Positions 57,111 to 64,000 of a DNA stretch of 64,000 bases are shown here, one piece after another; position 1 is the first letter of the stretch; each line of letters begins with the position of its first letter. Made by a program: the position numbers and the translations under genes. Under the pieces are notes generated by a model. That model had not been told where the DNA came from, searched no databases, and worked only from the letters and a program-made list of their open reading frames with translations. Source of the DNA: Lumnitzera littorea (lineage: Eukaryota > Streptophyta > Magnoliopsida > Myrtales > Combretaceae). Where the stretch lies: positions 46,653,452 through 46,717,451 of the forward strand of contig JAMXBB010000002.1 of the NCBI GenBank assembly GCA_024138015.1, in the 5' to 3' direction.

Positions 57111-58444
57111 TGGAAGAGATTTTCTCTCTGTTCGTCTTCGAGTATAGGACTGATACTCATTATCCTCCTCAACACTAGAGTGGTCGACATAAAGTTGCCT
57201 TTCTCACTATAGATAACTTCCTCATCAGTACTATCGACCACAACAGTCGGCGCCTCGCCTCTAATCACCATTGTTCGCCTGTTCAGACATTGAGCAACCA
57301 TATGTCCAAATCCTTAGCATTTGAAAGACTTGATCTCACTTGTTTTCCTCCCTGAACTTTGGCTTTTTCTCAAAATTCCTTGAGGGTTCCTTCTCTACTT
57401 AAGTAATCTGAGCAGGTCGGGTCTCAATGGCCTTGCTTAGTTCCATTTGTACAGGTCTGCTCGGAACAGGGTAGCTACTGCCAAGACGGTTGACAGGTGG
57501 TCGGAATCTTCTTGTTTGGTGCCTTTCTAACCTCTGAATGGCGCAGATCGCATCATCAAGTGTATTAACATCTAGGGTTTCCAAGACATCCCCAATCTCA
57601 TACTTTAACCCACTAATGAATCGAAATACAGTTTAGTCTTATAGGTCTATGACTTCACATCGAATCATTAACATTTGGAATTCCTTAATGTAAGCGCCCA
57701 CACTCAATCCTCCTTATCTCAATTCTTGTAATCTTTTAAAGGCATCCTGTAGATAATAGCTCGGCACAATTCTTCTCCGCATAACCCTCGTCATTTCATC
57801 CCAACTCCTAATTTCTCGTTCTCCTTCCCTTCTTTTGGTGGCTTGCAAGTTCTTTCGCCATAAGGCGACGTGGTGGCTTGCAAGTTCTTTCACCATAAGG
57901 CGACGTAACTAGTAAACTCCAACACAACAAGCTTAACCTTTGCACTATCGAGCACTTCATGGCATTCAAACTACTTTTCAATTTGATCTATCCAATCTAG
58001 ATAGTCCTCAGCATCACTACTTCTAGAGAAACCTAGAATATGCATCCTCAATCCCTCAACTCTAGGGACGTATACATTTCTTTCCTTAAGCTCGTAGTAC
58101 TCCTCTACCTCGTCATCTCCTTCTACTTCCTCGTCAATCTTTTCAAGTACTAACCTTTGTTTAGTATCCTTACCAACTCCTTCAGCTCGAGGTGGTCGAG
58201 CTAGGGCATTAACTCGACAAAACTAACCATTGCTTCATCCTTGCTGCTTGCGTTCCCTAGTAAGGCTATTTTTAGTTCGCTACCCATCTTCTTGGATAAC
58301 AGCTACCAAACTAACTACCAAGTTGGTAAGCTTATCCAAACGGTCATCTATTAACTAAGGTGAGAAGCTTCCTTCCTATCCTTGGCCATGTAGAGTACCA
58401 CTTTCTTGGTTTCCTAAAGTTCCTTGAACACTTGAATCTAACAT
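57111..58444 (-). pseudogene. gag: G3 gag with CCHC zinc knuckle
   Basis: Starts at ATG 58444 (MLDSSVQGTLGN). It keeps LIDDRLDKLTNLVVSLVAVIQ (about 58300-58355), VEGLRMHILGFSR, YLDWIDQIEK (about 57970-58000) and KLVVLEFTSYVAL, then RSWDEMTRVMRRRIVPSYYL (about 57745-57805). The knuckle reads SFKC-x-GFGHMVAQCLNRR (about 57270-57330) with a stop in the middle. A linker then leads to ISPILEDEQRENLFHIRCKV and the protease. A 35-base unit (gtggcttgcaagttctttcg...) is doubled at 57839-57908, which shifts the frame. Best preserved gag in the window. Confidence 0.88.
57839..57908. repeat. 35-bp tandem duplication in G3 gag
   Basis: gcttgcaagttctttc begins at 57841 and again at 57876. The two units differ at one base (cgcc versus cacc). 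Being 35 bases, it shifts the gag frame. Confidence 0.92.
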
Positions 58445-58648
58445 TGATAGTTACTTCATAATGATAATTTCACAACAAACAAACAATCACCATACTCTGT
58501 TTTAGCATATCGAAAACAGGAGAAAACAGAATATAGAACACTTCTCAACTACTAAACTTCAAAGTTAATAATAGAACTGTTATCTCAGGGGAGCAATAAC
58601 AGATTACTCAAAGAACACAATAGCAAAATCCAGCTTCAAACATAATCA
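58445..58648 (-). other. G3 leader between PBS and gag
   Basis: Untranslated leader of about 200 bases. No feature beyond A-rich sequence was seen. Confidence 0.6.
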
Positions 58649-58661
58649 GGCTCTAATACCA
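58649..58661 (-). other. G3 primer binding site (tRNA-iMet type)
   Basis: The plus strand reads ggctctaatacca, i.e. TGGTATTAGAGCC on the minus strand. It lies three bases from the 5' LTR end, a textbook distance. Confidence 0.88.
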
Positions 58662-58664
58662 AGA

Positions 58665-59593
58665 TAATATAGATTCGTGGATGGACATACGGACCCAATA
58701 CCACGCGTAACCAAAGGGGTAGGTCTATGATGCGAGATGGCTCGAAAAGTAAATGAAAGTCATGGGGTGAGTAGGGTTCCTATGCATCGATGATCAATAT
58801 GATGCACTTACGCCTCATATGAGCTCGGGTCACACTTGATATGACGTACAAGTATGGCCAGAGGTCACTTACCACTAGTCCACACTCGAATGAGTTAGAT
58901 AAGAGTAAGCAAAAAGGACACCTAGCTTAAGAGAGAGTAAAAAAGTTCAGTGTGTTCTTTTGTGTATTGATGATTATGCAACTATTACATTATACGAGTA
59001 TTAATAGTACCTTATTAGGATAAGTCCTAAGTTATAGAAATTACAAGAATGGATCCTTATTTACTATAAAAAAGGGGAATAATTTATAAGGAAATGAAAT
59101 TGTACAAAAGAATGTCCTCTGTCAAAAAGGATAGTATAGGTGTCAGAAAGGATAGTGTGCACATGTTTTACTCAGTCTGCGATTCTGACAATATTATGAG
59201 CCGAGTAGGGGTGGTCCTTTGATCAAGTTTGTTCGACATTGGTAGTTTGTTGCCTTAACAGCTAGAGCTGGACAAGGGTTAGATCAAGGGCAACTCACAT
59301 TTAGGTCAGCCTCAGCTGGTTGGCCCTTCACAATTGTCAGCTTGGCCTTAGTATTCTGGAGATGGCTGTTTTCCTGATTTAGTGCTTAGACTAGGGTGCT
59401 AAGAGGGGTCATCTCCATATGTAGGCCAATCATCTCGACAACTTTCTGAATGGTGTGGAGAGCGAGGTAGCTCAACAGATTAGACTGGGGAAAATACTGC
59501 TTCTAAATGCTTAACTCTCCTTGGACAGTTTGGCGAACCATGTGAGAAAGCCTTCGGGTTTGGGAGCAAGTGATTGATCCTTGATCCCTATCA
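58665..59593 (-). repeat. G3 5' LTR
   Basis: 929 bases, partner of 32266-33200. On the minus strand it runs TGATAGGGATCAAGG...ATCTATATTA. TAAGT (59594-59598) follows. Confidence 0.92.
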
Positions 59594-60895
59594 TAAGTCC
59601 TTGGAAAACCCTTAGTTTGATGATATAGCATATTATTTGGTATCGAAAATTCTCCTGAGGGATTAGATCATAGATGAAGGAAAAAGTTTTCCCATGATGT
59701 TAGAAATTACTTTTAGAAAAACCCATATTTGTTTAAAATTTATATAAATTAGATAATTCATAGATGTGTATCTCACTTGAAAAGTTGGCAAATTTTAAAA
59801 CATTATCATGTAAGCTTAATTGGAGGATATCTTTATGCAAATAAAATAACTCATAAGGTCCTTGAGTCTATTTTTTATTAGCCAACACTGTTCAGGGATT
59901 CCCATAAATTTGTTGAGTTATGTGCTAAATATTAAAGAGTAGGGAATAATTCTAAGAGAGATGAAATACGACATAACCCAATATTGATCTATGAAGTCTT
60001 TAATATTTGGGGAGTTAACTTCATGGGAATGTTTTTGAATTCAAATGAAAACAAATACATCCTAATAACAATGGAATATGTACCCAAATGGGTAGAAGCT
60101 CAAGATCTACCAACTAATGACATTAGGGTGATGAAACGGTTCTTGAAAAGCTTATTGTTCCGATTTAGTGCTCTTAGACACTCATTAGTGATGGAGAAAC
60201 CCATTTTTGCAATATCCAATTAGAGAAGAGTATTGAAACAATATGGAGTTATGCACTAGGTAGTAACTCCATACCATCCTCAAACTAGTAGGCAAGTCAA
60301 AGTTGCAAACAAGGACCTCAAACAAATTCTAAGAAGATGGTTAAACACAGTCGAAGAGATCGTGCTCTTTAGGCATGTCAAACCGCTCATAAGACGCTTA
60401 TTGGAACAACTTAATATTAGCTAGTATATGGAAAATCATACCACTTACCTGTAGAAATTGAACATAAAGCTTATTAGGCCATAAAACAAGCTAACCTTAA
60501 TCTTGAGTATGCAGGTGAATACAAGAAACTTCAGCTGAACAAGCTAGAAGAATGGCACGATATGGCCTACAAAAACGTAAGGATATTTAAGGACTAAGCC
60601 AAACATTATCATGACAACCAGATCAAGTAAGAGAAACAATTCCAAGTCCGGGACAAGGTTCTCTTGTACCAATCTTGATTGAAGCATTTTCTAGGAAAGC
60701 TCAAGTCTCAATCATCAAGATCCTATAAAATGATGCAAGGATTCCCATATGGAGTAGTTGAGATTTCAAATTATGATCAAGGAACTTTTACGGTAAACGG
60801 CCACTGACTCAAATTATATCTAGGGGGAGAGTTCAATCAAGAAAATCACATTGAGTTTGACCTCTACCAAATTCGAGAAAATGGGTAGCCTTTAT
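59594..60895 (+). pseudogene. pol: AT integrase
   Basis: Picks up the AT frame after G3: VSPW, FDDIAYYL, then SPEGLDHR, RKKFSHDVRNYF, KNPYLFK (about 59690-59735), the zinc-finger approach (GGYLYANKITHKVLESIFY, PTLFRDSHKFVELCAKY; about 59820-59930) and NIWGVNFMGMF (first Asp replaced by Asn, near 60003-60035). Next come YILITMEYVPKWVEAQDLPTN and SLLFRFSALRHSLV. The C-terminal domain runs to about 60890 (QFQVRDKVLLYQS-like at 60636-60676; YLGGEFNQENHI). The open run 59984-60223 is the core. It is inactive: the core Asp is lost and stops are present. Confidence 0.9.
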
Positions 60896-61150
60896 CTTAA
60901 TTCATTAAGCAAATAATGTTAAACAAAATTACTTCTTTGGAGGTAACCCAAGTTGCTTTTCATTTTTTATTCTATTTTGACTTTCAAATCATTCTTTTTT
61001 TAAATTTTGTTTGGTCACATAATAGTTCAACACATGTAACTCCTTACAATCTTCCTAAGCATTGTAGGTTGGAAATACTCAAGAGTTCAACTTGCTAAGA
61101 AAAAGAAGAAGAAGATTGTGATTGTGAACTAAGGCAGGAAGCCTAAGGAA
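60896..61150 (+). other. AT spacer after pol
   Basis: T-rich decayed sequence. ORF 60916-61098 has no recognisable similarity. Confidence 0.4.
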
Positions 61151-61560
61151 TCAAATAAGTAAATAAGGGTTAGAGAGAACCACAATTGAGGACCATGCCC
61201 ATGATCCCAACTGTAGACCTTTCGTCAAGAAATTTAGCTTGAAACTGGAAAAAGTGATGTGAGAGAACCATAAGCAAAGATTATGCCCATAATCTTACTC
61301 GTAGACCTCTTGTCATAAAATTACACTTAGTTGAAATTCAAGGAATTAATTCAAGGAAGAACTACAGCCAAAGATCACGGCCTTGATCTTGACCATGGTC
61401 ATGCAATAATGATTAAATCTAACAGCCGAATCTTCCTTACTTGTTTTGTTTCAAGCTTCCCTAATTTAAAATCCTTTAACTAAAGAATCACTTTCCTTCC
61501 TTCTAATAGCTACTTCTTTGAGCTTCAATGAAAATTCAAAGAAATCTCACTAACTTGGCT
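61151..61560 (+). other. AT spacer with short repeats
   Basis: Contains a repeated phrase of about 80-120 bases: 'gagagaacca...gcccatgatc..actgtagacctttcgtcaagaaatt' at about 61171-61235 recurs at 61260-61325 and loosely at 61340-61405 (accgcggccttgatc-like). No gene seen. Confidence 0.6.
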
Positions 61561-63050
61561 ATTACCTAGATTGAGATTGTATGCTTTCCATATTTGATTA
61601 AAAGCAAGTTTCTAATTGGAGAGATAATAACACGACAAGTATGTTTATTTATATCTATCTTTAATGTAGTATGATTCATTGTACTCTCAAAAGAAACACT
61701 CCATTCCAATAACAAAAGAACTAAGTGTGGGAAAAGCCTATCATTCAAAATCCATAGCTCCTACTCAACCAAAATCCACTTCTCGAACTACTAAAAGGAC
61801 CTTTTCCAAACCAATCCTAGAAGACAAACCACTAGCAACACTACTATTATACTCCAAACACATGTTAGAGTTTGATAACCTTAACCACCAAGCTAGATTT
61901 GAAATCCTCACCAAAAAGACCTTTTTCTCGATCCATCTTCATTGATTGGGAAGTCTTTAAACAATCTAACATGGAACCTGAAATCGAAGCCATAGTACAA
62001 AAGGGAAGATGAGATAGATTATTTAGCATCCATAAGCTAGTTTATAAAGAGCTTACCCTAGAGTTCCTTACTACCCTTTCTATAGAACATGACCAAATCC
62101 CATGTGGGGTATGAAACATACTATCCTTCATACTAAGAAACATCAAGTTCAACCTCTCTATTGTTGAATTTAGGGTATTCATGGGGCTCTATGACAAGGC
62201 ATATGTGCAATCTCTCAAGTTTTACACCTTATCATGTGAACTCCCTTATGGAGTTACTCCTCGAGTTATTGGCAAAAGTTTAGTGGAGAGAAAACTTACA
62301 ACCTTAAATTTGCAAAAGGATCTCACCTCAAAAATCCTATGCACTAGATCTTCTATTGGTTTTTTGCCTACATTATTAGCAAGAGAGGGAAAAGCACGAG
62401 GCTTATTGCTATGCATGGGTTTTCTACCTCTATAGCCTTATGAAGGGGTATACAATCAATCTAGTAATTGCCTTAGTTATCTATATGAGACACTAGGAAA
62501 CCGATACCTGTGTTAACCATATTAAATGTGGACCATATTTCACGGTCTTAGCAAAGAAGTTAAAACTCCTTGTTAATATCCCCTAACTGACCATGATCCG
62601 AGATGTAACCTTGATGTCGCTCTCAACTTTTTGATAGATGGGACTTCTCTTAGACGACATTGATAAAACCCCCCTTAAAAGAAAAGAAGTTGAAAATTCC
62701 AATGACCAAGAGAATTTAGTTAAGGAGGTGAAGAAGCTAAAGAACGAAGTGCAAAAATTGGTTACTTCGCGTGAACTCTTTGAATAATCCCTCAAAAGAT
62801 TGTTCAACTGCCAAAAGAGAATAATGGAATTTTGTAATATCTTCATTGATTAAGTCTTGATAAAGGCCTCTTAAACAAAAGGAAGAAGGCCTCATATCAC
62901 TATAGCTCAAGACCCTTTCCTCCATTGACTAATGAGGAATTGATTGATGTGGTAAGAAGAATGGATTTGGAGTATGATAAGGAAGAGAATTCGAAGGGAG
63001 ATGACAAAAAGGACACCATTAATATAGAGATGATTTAGACTTTTTTTAGG
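61561..63050 (+). pseudogene. Athila-type extra ORF (env-like position)
   Basis: Athila elements carry a long ORF between pol and the 3' LTR, often called env-like. Here two open pieces remain. The first is 61679-61945, with KPLATLLLYSKHMLEFDNLNHQARFEIL. The second is 62181-62435, preceded by LVYKELTLEFLTTL and NIKFNLSIVEFRVF and reading YTLSCELPYGVTPRVIGKSL, RSSIGFLPTLLA. A charged, coiled-coil-like segment follows (NLVKEVKKLKNEVQKLVTSR, about 62713-62770). Frames shift several times. No signal peptide or membrane span was confidently seen. Its function is not established in the family. Confidence 0.65.
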
Positions 63051-64000
63051 TGTTCTTGTATTGAATTCTTTTATTGAGTTGTTAATTTCTAGTTTTTATG
63101 ATTTTATTTATTATTATTAGTTAGGTTACAATTTTTAAATTTATGTTCAATTCTCTTTTATTAATGAAAAAATAAAAATTTTCATTTGTTGCATTTGCTT
63201 TTCTTTTTCTTCTCAATTTCTCTTAGACTCTTGCATTGATTAACAAATAACATTCGTGATGATCCTTCTCATGGACTTTCATATGCAAGTTACCTCATTC
63301 TAGGGAGTACCATCTCTCCAATACTCTCTTCTCCATTACGTTTTATTTTATTGTCCTTATATGTATTTTACAATGCTTTACAATAAAATACATTGGGGGC
63401 AATGTACTAAATTAAGTGTAAGGAAAGTATACTATTATTTAGAAAATCAATTTGTTAATTTTTAACCTAGTTTTTTTTTTTTCAAGGTCTACAATTCCCT
63501 TTTATTTAGTAATATAATCTATAAATAGTGCTTGTATTTAATTTCTCCTAAGTCACTATTTCACATTTTGCACAACGCTAGAATTGAATAATGGAATTCT
63601 TTTAAGGCAAAGTTACATGTTATTTAGCTTAGGATTCTAAGGAAATAATTTAATGAAATTGTGATTGTGTACTAACCATATGTTACTCCTAAAGTTTAAC
63701 CCCCCAATCCCTACCCCCACCTTTTTTTTCTTAGAGCCTTATAATTTCGAGTAAATAAGTAAATGAAACTTCTCTCTTATAATTTCCCTTGAAAATTTTA
63801 AATTCTTAAAGGTGTGAATAAGAATAAAATGATAAAATTAGTTGGTATAGATCAATCTTGGTCTATCAAAAGAGCGAGATTCTTTCCCACTATCAATTTG
63901 ATGAAAAGAAAAAAAAATGAAAAAATTTATAAAATCAACCTTTGTCCCTTAGAAAAACAGGACTTTTTCCCGTTATCAATATGAAAATAAAAAGAGCTAA
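63051..64000 (+). other. AT 3' spacer upstream of (unseen) 3' LTR
   Basis: Non-coding. The phrase cattgggggcaatgtacta at 63391-63409 followed by aagtgtaagg matches a motif that commonly precedes the 3' LTR region in Athila/Tat elements. The stretch 63845-63960 contains two loose copies of '(g/c)atcaa-ctttgtctat...aaag/aaac...ttttcccactatcaat' about 95 bases apart. The 3' LTR is not reached. Confidence 0.6.

Larger units (their letters stand above)
32266..59593 (-). mobile_element. G3, Ty3/gypsy element, minus strand, with nested TL and S1
   Basis: Both LTRs (32266-33200 and 58665-59593), perfect TAAGT duplications (32261-32265, 59594-59598), an iMet-type PBS (58649-58661) and a PPT (33201-33211, doubled at 33341-33350) are present. 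Gag and pol run right to left from 58444. Pol is broken by S1 (50086-54927) in the integrase zinc finger and by TL (33977-49736) in the integrase core. Without these insertions G3 would be close to 6.7 kb, normal for a compact chromovirus-type gypsy element. The integrase style is Reina-like; no chromodomain was recognised. Confidence 0.92.
20554..64000 (+). mobile_element. AT, Athila-type gypsy element, plus strand (3' LTR outside window)
   Basis: Order: 5' LTR (20554-~21975), tRNA-Asp-type PBS (21979-21999), gag (22129 on), protease, RT, RNase H, [32.5 kb nested block 27098-59598], integrase, Athila-style extra ORF region (61150-63050), and the long 3' spacer with the attgggggcaatgta motif (63392-63406). 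The 3' LTR is not reached. It is split in gag by an L solo LTR and between RNase H and integrase by a solo LTR S3, a TL-family solo LTR and G3. Removing these in turn lets the protein run on in one frame across all junctions (motifs INDEF, VSPW, FDDIAYYL). All genes carry stops. Confidence 0.88.

Noticed and set aside
59594..59605. Right end of the S3 solo LTR placed here because GAAAA recurs at 59604.
   Set aside because: A better end with GAAAA directly after GAGTCTTATA was found at 30016/30017, and it joins the AT frame correctly.
1..64000. Host genes, organelle DNA insertions, rRNA genes, replication origins or pararetrovirus insertions.
   Set aside because: No exon-like conserved protein, rRNA-like or organelle-like stretch was recognised. 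All conserved protein motifs belong to gypsy gag-pol or the Athila extra ORF.

Overview
The window looks like repeat-dense, gene-free chromatin from a eudicot plant. It is AT-rich, shows no convincing host gene, and nearly all of it resolves into Ty3/gypsy LTR retrotransposons and solo LTRs inserted into one another. All coding regions found are retrotransposon gag-pol remnants with many stops and frameshifts. Most stops fit C-to-T decay of Gln, Arg or Trp codons, as expected for old, methylated copies.

Names used below. G2 is a minus-strand gypsy element (11617-20553, plus its integrase tail at 1-136). G1 is a plus-strand gypsy element sitting in the G2 integrase (about 137-11616). AT is a plus-strand Athila-type element (about 20554 to beyond 64000), apparently inserted in the G2 5' LTR. 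A 32.5 kb block (27098-59598) splits AT between RNase H and integrase. That block holds two solo LTRs (27098-30016, 30051-32216) and G3, a minus-strand gypsy element (32266-59593) with both LTRs, a PBS, a PPT and a perfect TAAGT duplication. Inside the G3 integrase sits TL, a non-coding Tat/Ogre-like LARD on the minus strand (33977-49736). TL itself carries solo LTRs at 40561-41778 and 45455-48561, and G3 carries another at 50086-54927.

Solo LTR families. S1: 1850-5576 and 50086-54927. S2: 7706-8587 and 15845-16731. S3: 27098-30016 (minus) and 45455-48561 (plus). L: 9936-11214 (+), 22347-23703 (+), 15154-17403 (-) and 40561-41778 (-). One LTR of the TL family: 30051-32216 (+). One unassigned unit: 17516-18575. 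A non-autonomous Mutator-like element (12194-13465) sits in the G2 RNase H. Most boundaries are supported by TG...CA-like ends and 5-bp duplications. Several are confirmed because the split retroviral-type protein reads on in register across the insertion.

The least ordinary part is TL. It has 2.7 kb LTRs with a tRNA-like pol III box pair, a Tat/Ogre-like PBS, a decayed small ORF predicted to be coiled-coil just after the PBS, no gag-pol, and three adjoining tandem arrays directly upstream of its PPT. All boundaries and homologies were read by eye; no alignment program or database search was run.
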